From Bifidobacterium actinocoloniiforme DSM 22766 (GTDB lineage: Bacteria; Actinomycetota; Actinomycetes; Actinomycetales; Bifidobacteriaceae): a stretch of DNA of 64,000 nt. The stretch spans positions 372,001-436,000 of the forward strand of contig NZ_CP011786.1 of NCBI RefSeq assembly GCF_001263395.1, written 5' to 3'. A model generated the notes under the pieces. It saw only the letters and a program-made list of their open reading frames with translations, was not told the origin of the DNA and made no database searches. The position numbers were made by a program, and so were the translations under genes. Of this stretch, positions 53,745-62,522 are shown piece by piece; position 1 is the stretch's first letter, and each line of letters begins with the position of its first letter.

Positions 53745-54905
53745 ATGAGCACAGTGGAGATGAACGAACGGGTCAGAGCCCAGAAGCCCAGCGACATACT
53801 GGGGTTCAACGCCGAGATCAGCGCGATTGATGGGATTGTGAAACTGACGCTCGGGGAGCCTGACTTCCCGACGCCGGAGCACGTGAAGGAAGCTGCGATC
53901 CGGTCCATTCAGGCCAACGAGTCCCACTACACGCCTAGCCGGGGCCTGCCTCAACTGCGGCAGGCGGCCGCTGACTTCCTGGAAGCCAAGTACGGGACCC
54001 GGTACGATCCGGACACGCAAATCCTGGTCACCGCCGGTGCGACCGGAGGAATTTACTCCACCCTTACCGCCATCCTGAACCCTGGTGACACGGTCTTCAT
54101 TCCCACTCCGATCTTCCCTCTCTACATACCGATCACCCAACTGGCCGGAGGCTCAGTCGTTTTCATCGACACTTCCGACGACGGCTTCATCCTGACGCCG
54201 GCCAAGTTGGAGGCCGCCATTCAAGAGCACCCTGATACGGCAAAGGCCCTGGTCCTGAACTTCCCGACCAACCCCACAGGCGTGACCTACAACCGTGAGC
54301 AACTCCAGGGCCTAGCCCAGGTGGCTCGCGCCCATGGGCTGCTCGTCCTATCCGACGAGATTTACTCCGAATTGACCTACGAAGGCACCCACGTGTCAAT
54401 GGGGCAAGTCATGCCTGAGCGCACGATTGTGCTCAACGGTGTGTCCAAGTCCCATGCGATGACTGGCTGGCGAATCGGCCTGGCGGCTGGGCCGGCCGAC
54501 CTGATTGAGCAAATCGGCAAGGTCAGCGAATTCTCAATCACCTGCGCCACCGCCAACGCCCAGTACGCGGCCCTTGAAGCCCTGGGGCACGGACAGGACG
54601 ACGCCGAACCTATGCGTCAGGCTTACCGTGAGCGCAGGGACTTCCTGGTCCCGGCACTGCGCCAGGCGGGTCTGGAGTCCACCGACCCGCAAGGGGCCTT
54701 CTATCTGTTTGTCAAGCTGCCCGAGCGAATGAAGGACTCCTGGAAGTTCGCTTATTCCCTGGCCCGCGAAGCCGGGGTGGCGGTCATCCCGGGGGCCAGC
54801 TTTGGTCCCGGCGGGGATGGATACGTGCGTATCTCCTACGCGGCTTCGATGGAAGACTTGCGAACGGCGACGGAGCGAATCGCGGCCTATATGCGCGCCC
54901 ACTGA
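53745..54905 (+). CDS. PLP-dependent aminotransferase, AraT/PatA-like (class I/II)
   Basis: A 386-residue aminotransferase. PLP-binding residues are N176 in NFPTNPTG, D204 and Y207 in LSDEIYSEL, the Schiff-base K235 in GVSKSHAMTGWRIG, and the substrate carboxylate-binding Arg in YVRISYA near the C-terminus. The beginning (KLTLGEPDFPTPEHVKEAAIRSI) and overall length match the lactic-acid-bacterial aromatic aminotransferase AraT/PatA group. It would transfer amino groups from aromatic or branched amino acids to a 2-oxoacid. It is the first structural gene after the aromatic leader. Exact substrate is inferred from the leader and the D-2-hydroxyacid dehydrogenase next to it. Confidence 0.85.
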   Translation: MSTVEMNERVRAQKPSDILGFNAEISAIDGIVKLTLGEPDFPTPEHVKEAAIRSIQANESHYTPSRGLPQLRQAAADFLEAKYGTRYDPDTQILVTAGATGGIYSTLTAILNPGDTVFIPTPIFPLYIPITQLAGGSVVFIDTSDDGFILTPAKLEAAIQEHPDTAKALVLNFPTNPTGVTYNREQLQGLAQVARAHGLLVLSDEIYSELTYEGTHVSMGQVMPERTIVLNGVSKSHAMTGWRIGLAAGPADLIEQIGKVSEFSITCATANAQYAALEALGHGQDDAEPMRQAYRERRDFLVPALRQAGLESTDPQGAFYLFVKLPERMKDSWKFAYSLAREAGVAVIPGASFGPGGDGYVRISYAASMEDLRTATERIAAYMRAH

Positions 54906-54998
54906 CAGGCGGCCGTCCAGGGGGGGGGGAGACAAGGCCTCTGGGGTTCATGAAATGTAGTGCAAGAACGGTAGAGCGGTAAAGGAAGAAAGGTAATC

Positions 54999-55991
54999 AT
55001 GCCGAAAATTCTGATGTACTCGGTGAGGCCCGACGAGATGCCCGTCATTGAGGCGTGGTCCCAAGCCAATCGCATCCAGGTGGACACGAACGAGGTGGAG
55101 TTCAACGCTTCCACAGTGGACCTGGTCAAAGGCTACGACGGCCTGGTCATTCAGCAGCATGGCTCGATTGGTGGGCCGGAGGTTTATGCCAAGCTCAAGG
55201 CTTACGGCCTGCGGCAGATTGGCCTGCGCATCACCGGATACGACATCATCGACCTGGACCAGGCACGTGCGAATGGCCTGGTAGTGACTAACGTCCCGGC
55301 CTACTCGCCCCGTTCGGTGGCGGAGTTGGTCCTGGCGCACGTCATGCGCCTGGTCCGGCACCTGGGCGAGTCAACGGCCCGGCAGGAACGCGGTGACTTC
55401 TCCTGGACCGGTCTTGAGGCCCATGAGATTCACAACATGACCATCGGCATCATCGGCGCTGGCAAGATCGGCTCAACCGTGGCCCGCATCTTCAAGGCCC
55501 TGGGCGCCACCGTAATCGCCAACGACCCCATCCACCGGCCCGAACTGGCCGATGCGCTGGACTACGTCGGCTTGGACGAACTGTTGATGCGCTCGGATGT
55601 CGTCACCGTCCATACGCCCCTGGACCAGAGCACCCATCATCTGATCGACGCGGATGCCCTAGCCAAGATGAAGTCCACGGCCTTCCTGATCGACGCTGCG
55701 CGCGGACCCATCGTCGACACGAAGGCCTTGATCGAGGCTCTCAAATCCGGTGGAATCGCCGGAGCCGCGATGGATTCAGTCGAAGGCGAGGCTGGCATCT
55801 TCGGTGAGGATCGCTCCGCCGAAGGCTACGATAACCCCGATTTGAGGACCTTGGAGGCTATGGATAACGTAGAAGTCTCACCGCACATCGGTTTCTACAC
55901 TGACGCGGCGGTCAAGAACATGGTCGAAATCGCTCTGGATGACGTCAAAACCATCCTGTCCGGGGGAATCAGCGAACACCAGGTCGACTGA
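54999..55991 (+). CDS. D-2-hydroxyacid dehydrogenase (D-lactate dehydrogenase-like)
   Basis: A 330-residue NAD-dependent D-2-hydroxyacid dehydrogenase. The Rossmann motif is IGIIGAGKIGST (149-160), with Asp176 after strand 2 indicating NAD. Catalytic residues R235 (AARGPIVD), E264 (DSVEGEAGIF) and H296 (SPHIGFYT) are all present. The sequence is close to D-LDH/D-hydroxyisocaproate dehydrogenases of lactobacilli. Following an aminotransferase, it would reduce the resulting 2-oxoacid (such as indolepyruvate, phenylpyruvate or branched 2-oxoacids) to a D-hydroxyacid, regenerating NAD+. A run of nine G lies about 70 bases upstream of the start. Good ribosome site (GGAAGAAAGG). Confidence 0.9.
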   Translation: MPKILMYSVRPDEMPVIEAWSQANRIQVDTNEVEFNASTVDLVKGYDGLVIQQHGSIGGPEVYAKLKAYGLRQIGLRITGYDIIDLDQARANGLVVTNVPAYSPRSVAELVLAHVMRLVRHLGESTARQERGDFSWTGLEAHEIHNMTIGIIGAGKIGSTVARIFKALGATVIANDPIHRPELADALDYVGLDELLMRSDVVTVHTPLDQSTHHLIDADALAKMKSTAFLIDAARGPIVDTKALIEALKSGGIAGAAMDSVEGEAGIFGEDRSAEGYDNPDLRTLEAMDNVEVSPHIGFYTDAAVKNMVEIALDDVKTILSGGISEHQVD

Positions 55992-56104
55992 TCGCAGACG
56001 GCGGCCGGGCCTGTTCCGGTCGCCGCCCGCCCCATCAACAACTCCAGCTCCCAATGTAACCCCGAGCCGTCCGCAGCCGCGGACCCTATGGAAAGACAAC
56101 CAGT

Positions 56105-57253
56105 ATGAACACCACAAGCGTGAGCCCGGCCACCTCCGACGGTCCAACGCCAGCATCCAGCATAAAGGCCACTAACAGCCAAGAAACCCCGACCCCGGCC
56201 CAGGATTCGTTCTCGACCAAGGCCAAGGCCATGATCATGGACATCCTGAACGGCTTGTCAACCGGTATCATCGTGGCCCTGGTGCCCGGAGCACTGCTGA
56301 ACGCCCTGGTCAAGTACCTCCTGCCGGTCGCGCCCTGGCTGCGACCGATTCCGACCATGACCGGCATGGCCCAGGTCCTCCTGCCGGCTGTCAGTGCCGT
56401 GTGCGTGGGGATGATCGCCAAGTTCACCCCCATCCAGACCTCCTCCTTGGCCCTGGCCGCCGCCCTCGGAGCCGGCAATTGGAAAGTCTCTGGCAAAGGG
56501 TTGGCCCTGGCCGGCCCTGGGGACGTGATCAACTTGGCTGTGACCATAGCTGTAGGGTATCTGGTGCTCAAACTACTTGGCGACATGCTCAAGACCTATA
56601 CGATCCTCTTGCTGCCGACGCTGGTGATCCTGATCGCGGGCGGCATCGGGATGCTTACCTACGGGCCGGTCTCCTCGCTAACCCGCTGGGTCGGCGCAGG
56701 CGTGAACGCCTTGACCTCCTTCCAGCCGGTGCCTATGGGCGTGCTGATGGGCGCGGCCTTCGCTCTGATTATCGTCAGCCCGATCTCCTCGGTCGGCATC
56801 GCCGCCGCGATAGGCGTGACCGGCATCGCTGCGGGTTCGGCGAACCTGGGAATCACAGCGGCGGCCCTGGCTCTGGCCATTTACGGGCGTGAAACCAACT
56901 CCGTGGGCACCAGCCTGGCCCATTTCCTGGGATCGCCCAAGATTCAAATGGCCAATTTGCTCTCGCGGCCCAAGCTCCTGCTGCCCTTGACGATCAACGC
57001 CGCGATCATGGGTGGTGTCGGCGCGGCCTGTGGGATCCAGGGTACCCCCGCTTCAGCTGGTTTCGGCCTGTCGGGATTGATCGGCCCCCTGGCCGCGATC
57101 GAGGCCCAAGGAGGCTTCACCACAGCCCATGTCCTGGAAGCGGCCCTGCTCTTCGCGATCCTGCCCGTAGCCCTGGGCTACTTAAGCGACCTGATTTTCA
57201 CCCGGCTCCTGGACTACCAGAAGCCCGAATACTACGCAATCACCTACTCCTGA
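56105..57253 (+). CDS. PTS EIIC-like (PF13303-type) membrane protein
   Basis: A 382-residue membrane protein with about nine hydrophobic segments and a disordered Ser/Thr/Pro-rich N-terminus of about 40 residues. It looks like the EIIC_2-type family, PTS-like permeases without EIIA/EIIB partners: IVALVPGALLNALVKYL, FTPIQTSSLALAAALGAG, GRETNSVGTSLAHFLGSPKIQMANLL and IQGTPASAGFGLSGLIGPLAAI are conserved-looking features. No PTS phosphorylation domain is nearby. Positioned after an aminotransferase and a D-2-hydroxyacid dehydrogenase, it may carry an amino acid or its hydroxyacid product rather than a sugar. Confidence 0.8.
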   Translation: MNTTSVSPATSDGPTPASSIKATNSQETPTPAQDSFSTKAKAMIMDILNGLSTGIIVALVPGALLNALVKYLLPVAPWLRPIPTMTGMAQVLLPAVSAVCVGMIAKFTPIQTSSLALAAALGAGNWKVSGKGLALAGPGDVINLAVTIAVGYLVLKLLGDMLKTYTILLLPTLVILIAGGIGMLTYGPVSSLTRWVGAGVNALTSFQPVPMGVLMGAAFALIIVSPISSVGIAAAIGVTGIAAGSANLGITAAALALAIYGRETNSVGTSLAHFLGSPKIQMANLLSRPKLLLPLTINAAIMGGVGAACGIQGTPASAGFGLSGLIGPLAAIEAQGGFTTAHVLEAALLFAILPVALGYLSDLIFTRLLDYQKPEYYAITYS

Positions 57254-57260
57254 TCGCCGC

Positions 57261-57291
57261 GACCCCACCAACCGTTAGGATGGGTGGGGTC
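57261..57291 (+). terminator. Hairpin after the EIIC-like gene
   Basis: GACCCCACC pairs with GGTGGGGTC over a 13-base loop; no T-run follows, so it is a weak terminator or an RNA-processing site before the MalY-like gene. Confidence 0.5.
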
Positions 57292-57335
57292 GGACAGCGG
57301 GGGAGCGCCCCGCTCTAAAGGGAGGGGCGAGCCCT

Positions 57336-58520
57336 ATGAGCAAACCGGACGAGTACGACTTCACCAGCCTGGTGGACCGCAGGGGGACTAATTCCTACAA
57401 GTGGGACGTGGCTACCGGCGAGCTGCCGATGTGGGTGGCGGACATGGACTTCCGCACGGCTCCGGAGATCATCAATGCCATGCGCCGGAAGCTGGACCAG
57501 GGCGTCTTCGGCTATGAGGAGGTGTCCGAGAGCTACTACCAGGCTGTGGCCGACTGGTACGGCCGCGAGCATGGGGCGCGTCCTTGCACTGAGTGGATGC
57601 TCTTCGTCAACGGTGTTGTGCCTGCGCTCTCCTCGCTGGTGCGCCGCCTGACTCAGCCGGGCGATCAAGTGTTGGTTCAGGCTCCGGTCTATGACATCTT
57701 CTTCCATTCGATCGAGAACAACGGCCGGCACGTGCTTTCGAGTGACCTGGTCTACGACCCCGGCAGCCACCGCTACCATGTCGACGAGCAGGACTTGGAG
57801 GCCAAGCTGGCCGAACCCTTGACCAGGATGATGATCCTGTGCAACCCTCACAACCCAGCTGGCAAGGTGTGGTCCCGCCAGGAGTTGGAGCGCACAGCGA
57901 GCCTGTGCGAACGTCATGGGGTGAGCCTGGTCAGCGACGAGATCCACGGTGACCTGGTCTTCGGCCAGCCCCAGTACACCCCCCTGTTCGCTTTGCCTCC
58001 TGAACTCCTGGGACACGCGGTCAGCCTTGTTTCCCCATCCAAAAGCTTCAACCTGGCCGCCCTGCACGCGGCCACGATCGTCGCTCCGGGCGAGCGCATG
58101 CGCGAGTCGATCAGCCGGGGCATCAACAACGACGAGCTGGCTGAGCCCAATCTCCTGGCGGTGCCGGGCACAATCGCCGCCTATGAGGAGGCGGGCCCCT
58201 GGCTGCATGCCCTCTTAGGTCAGCTGGAACGCAGCCGCTCTCGGGCCGTCGCCTGCCTCGAAGGCATCGACGGGGTCGAGGCGGCCAACGAGAACGCTAC
58301 CTACCTGCTCTGGATGGATATCAGCGCCCTGGGGGCGAAAGCCGATCAGGTGGCCGCCTTCATCCGTGAGGACACTGGCCTCTACCTATCCAGCGGATCA
58401 ATCTATAGGGGGAATGGGGACCACTTCCTGCGGATGAACTTGGCTTGCCCGCCCAGTGAGCTGGAGGACGGCCTGGAGCGCCTGGCCAGGGGAGTGCGCG
58501 ACTTCCGGGCCAGGCGGTAA
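57336..58520 (+). CDS. MalY/PatB-like PLP-dependent aminotransferase (C-S lyase)
   Basis: A 394-residue fold-type I PLP enzyme of the MalY/PatB group. Markers are LPMWVADMDFRTAPEIINAM, FGYEEVSESYYQAV, ILCNPHNPAGKVWSRQEL, SDEIHGDLVF and the Schiff-base lysine in SPSKSFNLAAL. Such proteins cleave cystathionine or cysteine conjugates, or act as aminotransferases. AGGGAGGGG lies ten bases before the ATG. Downstream of the EIIC-like gene in the same orientation, it may belong to the same amino-acid-catabolic unit, though a hairpin lies between them. Confidence 0.87.
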   Translation: MSKPDEYDFTSLVDRRGTNSYKWDVATGELPMWVADMDFRTAPEIINAMRRKLDQGVFGYEEVSESYYQAVADWYGREHGARPCTEWMLFVNGVVPALSSLVRRLTQPGDQVLVQAPVYDIFFHSIENNGRHVLSSDLVYDPGSHRYHVDEQDLEAKLAEPLTRMMILCNPHNPAGKVWSRQELERTASLCERHGVSLVSDEIHGDLVFGQPQYTPLFALPPELLGHAVSLVSPSKSFNLAALHAATIVAPGERMRESISRGINNDELAEPNLLAVPGTIAAYEEAGPWLHALLGQLERSRSRAVACLEGIDGVEAANENATYLLWMDISALGAKADQVAAFIREDTGLYLSSGSIYRGNGDHFLRMNLACPPSELEDGLERLARGVRDFRARR

Positions 58521-58539
58521 GCGGATTCGGCTGGTTCTT

Positions 58540-59127
58540 TCACTCGCTCTCAGCGAAGCGAATTTCGCCGGTTTCAGGGTCCATGCCCTCCACGATAGCC
58601 AGGGACTTTAAGTCATAGCCCTCTTCGCGTAGTTTGCGGCCGCCTTCCTGGAAGCCTTTCTCAATTGCGATTCCTATGCCTTCGACCTTAGCGCCCGCGT
58701 GCTGGCAGATGTCGATCAGGCCGTGCAGGGCGTTGCCCTTGGCGAGGAAGTCGTCGATCAGCAGGACGTGATCGCCGGCATGGAGGAAGCGTTTTGCCAC
58801 GATGACCGGGTACTCACGCTGTTTGGTGAACGAATAGATGGAGGAGACGTATTGGTCGCCATCCAGGTTGATGGACTGGGTCTTCTTAGCGAACACGACC
58901 GGTACGTCGCCAAAGTGACGGGCGGCTAGGCAGGCGATGCCGATGCCCGAGGCCTCGATGGTGAGGATTTTGTCAATCTGGCGGCCTGCGAACAGGCGGG
59001 CCCATTCGGCGCCCATTGCATCGAAGAGGGCCACGTCGCACTGGTGGTTCAGGAAGGCATCCACTTTGAGCACGTTACCCGGCTTGACTGTGCCGTCATG
59101 ACGAATGCGTTCCTCTAATTGCTTCAT
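58540..59127 (-). CDS. xpt: Xanthine phosphoribosyltransferase
   Basis: A 195-residue PRTase that salvages xanthine to XMP. Features are [38 protein letters not shown] and the PRPP loop [14 protein letters not shown], the Xpt-type variant; the ending [14 protein letters not shown] is also typical. It converges on the MalY-like gene. No purine riboswitch is recognisable in its short leader. The nucleobase permease at the window end is a functional partner but is not adjacent. Confidence 0.93.
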   Translation of the reverse strand: MKQLEERIRHDGTVKPGNVLKVDAFLNHQCDVALFDAMGAEWARLFAGRQIDKILTIEASGIGIACLAARHFGDVPVVFAKKTQSINLDGDQYVSSIYSFTKQREYPVIVAKRFLHAGDHVLLIDDFLAKGNALHGLIDICQHAGAKVEGIGIAIEKGFQEGGRKLREEGYDLKSLAIVEGMDPETGEIRFAESE

Positions 59128-59358
59128 AGCAGTCCTTATAGTTGGTAGGCGGACGGAAGGTCAAGAGCCGTCCCTGGAGGGGCGCTGCTCGATGGAACCA
59201 GCATAACCTTCCAGCATGACCTGCGCCGGTTGGGCCCCGGCTAGCGTGAGGATGCCGGAAAGACCGAAAACAACCGATTTTCGGGCATAGCACTGGTACA
59301 ATAAAAGAGAATTAAGCGATCACGTGCCACGAGGTGCGTGTGTCTGGAAGGAGAACCA

Positions 59359-59586
59359 ATGAGTGTATTAGACAATGCCAAGGACGCCATGAAATCAGCG
59401 GGCGACAAAATCTCCGAGGCGGCCGATTCGGCCAAGGACAAGGTGTCCGAGGCGGCTGAGACCGCTAAGGACAAGGTGTCCGACGCGGCCGACAAGGCCA
59501 AGGCCGACGCCAAGGTAGGAAAGGCCAAGGCTGAGCAGGGCGCGACCGAGATGAAGAATGACGCGAAGGACAAGATGCGCAACTAG
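59359..59586 (+). CDS. Small LEA/CsbD-like helical protein
   Basis: A 75-residue, extremely hydrophilic protein built of Ala/Lys/Asp/Glu 11-mer-like repeats (SAKDKVSEAAETAKDKVSDA). It has no aromatic residue and no cysteine. Such sequences form amphipathic helices on drying or stress, as in LEA proteins and CsbD-like or YtxH-like stress proteins. A consensus-like TACAAT lies about 65 bases upstream, with GGAAGGAG before the ATG. It is a single-gene unit ending at a strong terminator. Confidence 0.7.
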   Translation: MSVLDNAKDAMKSAGDKISEAADSAKDKVSEAAETAKDKVSDAADKAKADAKVGKAKAEQGATEMKNDAKDKMRN

Positions 59587-59607
59587 CGCGAACCGCTGTG
59601 CGTTCAT

Positions 59608-59643
59608 CGCCCCGGGAGGTTGATAGCCCCCGGGGCGCTTCTT
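59608..59643 (+). terminator. Terminator of the LEA-like gene
   Basis: CGCCCCGGG pairs with CCCGGGGCG around a 12-base loop and is followed by CTTCTTT. Confidence 0.8.
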
Positions 59644-59757
59644 TGCGTGCGTGCGGGCAGCCCCATGACCGTCGTGTGTGCTACAAATGAGAACTCGGCG
59701 GCCGTCGGTCGGTCCGGCCGGTGTTGACAGAGGCAAGCGCGTATTGAGGGGTTGCAA

Positions 59758-62409
59758 GTGTTTGAAGATCCTGATCTGGTCCAACGGTCCGCCGATGAGC
59801 TCCTGGCTGGGCTCAACCCCCAGCAGGCGGAGGCGGTCCAATACCGTGGACCGGCCTTACTGATCGGGGCCGGCGCGGGTTCGGGCAAAACCCGCGTGCT
59901 GACCCGGCGAATCGCCTGGATTCTCAGTCAGTTCGGAGCTTGGCCAAGCCAGGTCCTCGCCATCACTTTCACCAACAAGGCGGCCTCGGAGATGCGCGAG
60001 CGCTTGGGGCAGCTAATCGGGCCGGTGGCCCAGCGTATGTGGGTATCCACCTTCCACTCAGCGTGCGTGCGAATCCTGCGCCGGGACGGCCGTGAGATCG
60101 GACTCAAGTCCGGTTTTTCGATATACGATTCGGCTGACTCCGAACGCCTGATCAAGCTGATCGGCCACGACCTGAACGTGGACCTGAAACGCTTCACGCC
60201 CCGTTCGATCCTGAGTCATATCTCCGATTGCAAGAACAGCCTGGAGACCTGGCAGGAGCGGCTCAAGGAGTTCGCTCCCGATTATCGGCCGGGTCAGCGC
60301 GGCCAGTTCACAGCCCGCTTCGGCAATGAGGAAGAGCTCTACGCAATCTTCTACGCCGAGTACGAGCACCGGCTGGCCCTGGCTAACGCGGTCGACTTCG
60401 ACGATTTAATCGTGCGCACGGTCGATCTCCTACGTTCGGCGCCACTGGTGGCCCAGTACTACCGGCATAAGTTCCGCTACATCCTGGTCGACGAGTACCA
60501 GGACACCAACCATGCCCAATATGTGCTCCTGCGGGAGTTGGCTGGGGTGGATGACGCCGGGGATGCGCGGACCCAGGGGCCAGGGCCGTCCGGGTCCAGG
60601 CCTGTGGCCGCCGGTAAGGATGGGCCGGCCTGGATTACCGTCGTCGGCGACTCTGACCAGTCCATCTACGCTTTCCGCGGGGCCGACATCAGCAACATCC
60701 GCGACTTCGAGAAGGACTTCCCCGGAGCCAAGACCATCATGCTGGAGCAGAACTACCGCTCCACGCAGACCATTTTGGACGCCGCGAACGCGGTGATTTC
60801 CAAGAACACCTCCCGTCGGCCCAAGAAGCTGTGGACGGCCCTGGGTGAAGGTGATCCGATTGTCGGGTACGCGGCCGACAACGCCCAGCAGGAGGCGGCC
60901 TGGATAGCGACCGAGACGGCCCGCCTGCGCGCTGAGGAAGGCGTCCCTTACTCGGATATGGCGATCATGTACCGGGCCAACGCCCAATCCCGTCCCCTTG
61001 AGGAGGCCCTGATCAACGCGGGGCTGCCCTACCAGCTGGTCGGTGGCACCAAGTTTTACGAGCGTCGTGAGGTCAAGGATGCCCTGGCGTATTTGCAGGC
61101 GATCGCCAACCCTGACGACGATGTGAACCTACGCCGAATCATGAACGTGCCTAAGCGCGGTCTGGGACCAAGAGCCGAGGCTCTGGTCTCGATGTACGCC
61201 GACGCCCATGCGTCCAGCTTCTGGTCGGGCATCGAGCATTACGAGTCGATTGAAGGCCTGCCGACGCTGACCGCTAAAAAGTTGGAGGCTTTCCGCGCGA
61301 TCATGCGCGAGCTGACTGCATTCGCGGCCGAACACGACTCCAAGCCCTCGCAAATCGTGGCGGAGGTCCTCGAAGTCTCCGGCCTGCTTCCTGAGCTGCG
61401 TAAGTCTGTGGACCCCCAGGACGCCTCCCGGGTCGAGAACCTCTCTCAGTTGCAGTCCGTGGCTGCTGAGTTCGAACAGAAAACGCCCGATGCGACCCTT
61501 GCAGGCTTCCTGGAGACCACGGCCTTGGTCGCCGACTCCGACCAACTGCCGGGCGAAGGGGAGGAGACCGGCAAACTCACACTCATGACCCTGCACACCG
61601 CCAAAGGCCTGGAATACCCTGTGGTCTTTCTGACCGGTATGGAACAGGGGACCTTCCCGCACTCACGCAGCCTGGAGGACGTCAGCGAGATGGAGGAGGA
61701 GCGACGGCTCGCCTACGTGGGCATCACCCGCGCCAAGCGACGGCTCTACCTGACCCGGGCGTCGGTTCGCGCCCAGTGGGGGCAAGCCAACGAAATGCTC
61801 CCCAGCCAGTTCCTGGACGATATCCCTGAGAGCTTGATTGACTGGAAGCGCAAGCAGTCCGCCGTCGAGCGCATGCGGGGAGGTTGGGAGCGGGACGGCG
61901 AGGACGACGAATTCGGAGGTTTCGAGGACGGCGCTTTCACCTCGTCCTCCGTTTACGGTTCGTCTCGTGGGTCGTCATCCACTGGCGGCTCCTACGGCTC
62001 GTACGGGTCGGGTTCGTATGGTTCCCGTGGCGCTCGCGGCTCGCAGGGCGGGCATTCGGGCAGTGGCTACTACGGCTCCGGCAGGTCAACGGGATCACGG
62101 GGCTCCTACGGCTCTGGCCGTGCCCACGGGTCGTCAGGCTCCTCCAAGGCGTGGTCCCAAAGCGGGCGGGTGACCACCAGAAGGACCAAGCCCACGAGGT
62201 CGTCCCAGGCGGGGTCGGCCCAACCCTCCGGCTCCAAGCTCTCAATCGACGACTTCCACCGGGGAGACAAGGTCGCTCACGATCAGTACGGTTTGGGCAC
62301 CGTCGTCGATGTGCAGGACAAAGGCCATAATTCGGTGCTGACCGTGGATTTCGGCTCCGATGGCGTTAAGCGACTCATGCTGCGGGTCGCTCCAATCGAG
62401 AAGCTCTGA
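59758..62409 (+). CDS. pcrA: UvrD/PcrA-type ATP-dependent DNA helicase
   Basis: An 883-residue superfamily 1 3'-5' helicase. Motif I is GAGAGSGKT (37-45); others are ITFTNKAASEMRERL (Ia), LVDEYQDTN (II), VVGDSDQSIYAFRGAD (III), MLEQNYRS (IV), LMTLHTAKGLEYPVVFL (V) and ERRLAYVGITRAKRRLYL (VI). An insertion of about 25 Gly/Pro residues (GDARTQGPGPSGSRP) lies before motif III. A long Ser/Gly/Tyr-rich linker (about residues 735-820) leads to a C-terminal Tudor-like module (GDKVAHDQYGLGTVVDVQ) that in PcrA binds RNA polymerase. The GTG at 59758 is preferred to the TTG at 59752, as GAGGGG lies seven bases upstream. Roles include repair and transcription-coupled repair. Confidence 0.95.
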   Translation: MFEDPDLVQRSADELLAGLNPQQAEAVQYRGPALLIGAGAGSGKTRVLTRRIAWILSQFGAWPSQVLAITFTNKAASEMRERLGQLIGPVAQRMWVSTFHSACVRILRRDGREIGLKSGFSIYDSADSERLIKLIGHDLNVDLKRFTPRSILSHISDCKNSLETWQERLKEFAPDYRPGQRGQFTARFGNEEELYAIFYAEYEHRLALANAVDFDDLIVRTVDLLRSAPLVAQYYRHKFRYILVDEYQDTNHAQYVLLRELAGVDDAGDARTQGPGPSGSRPVAAGKDGPAWITVVGDSDQSIYAFRGADISNIRDFEKDFPGAKTIMLEQNYRSTQTILDAANAVISKNTSRRPKKLWTALGEGDPIVGYAADNAQQEAAWIATETARLRAEEGVPYSDMAIMYRANAQSRPLEEALINAGLPYQLVGGTKFYERREVKDALAYLQAIANPDDDVNLRRIMNVPKRGLGPRAEALVSMYADAHASSFWSGIEHYESIEGLPTLTAKKLEAFRAIMRELTAFAAEHDSKPSQIVAEVLEVSGLLPELRKSVDPQDASRVENLSQLQSVAAEFEQKTPDATLAGFLETTALVADSDQLPGEGEETGKLTLMTLHTAKGLEYPVVFLTGMEQGTFPHSRSLEDVSEMEEERRLAYVGITRAKRRLYLTRASVRAQWGQANEMLPSQFLDDIPESLIDWKRKQSAVERMRGGWERDGEDDEFGGFEDGAFTSSSVYGSSRGSSSTGGSYGSYGSGSYGSRGARGSQGGHSGSGYYGSGRSTGSRGSYGSGRAHGSSGSSKAWSQSGRVTTRRTKPTRSSQAGSAQPSGSKLSIDDFHRGDKVAHDQYGLGTVVDVQDKGHNSVLTVDFGSDGVKRLMLRVAPIEKL

Positions 62410-62447
62410 GCGGAGACTGCCCTAGTCCGACAAGGAATGGCCATACG

Positions 62448-62487
62448 GAAAGGCCCCCGACCATGGCGTGATGGTCGGGGGCCTTTC
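62448..62487. terminator. Terminator between pcrA and the CAP protein gene
   Basis: GAAAGGCCCCCGACCAT pairs perfectly with ATGGTCGGGGGCCTTTC across a six-base loop, between convergent genes. Confidence 0.85.
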
Positions 62488-62522
62488 ATGTGCTTCAAAA
62501 CGCCTCGGCAAGCCGGCTGGAA

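Noticed and set aside
58540-59190. Purine riboswitch upstream of xpt
   Set aside because: No P1-P3 aptamer architecture is seen in the short leader; none is seen before guaA either.
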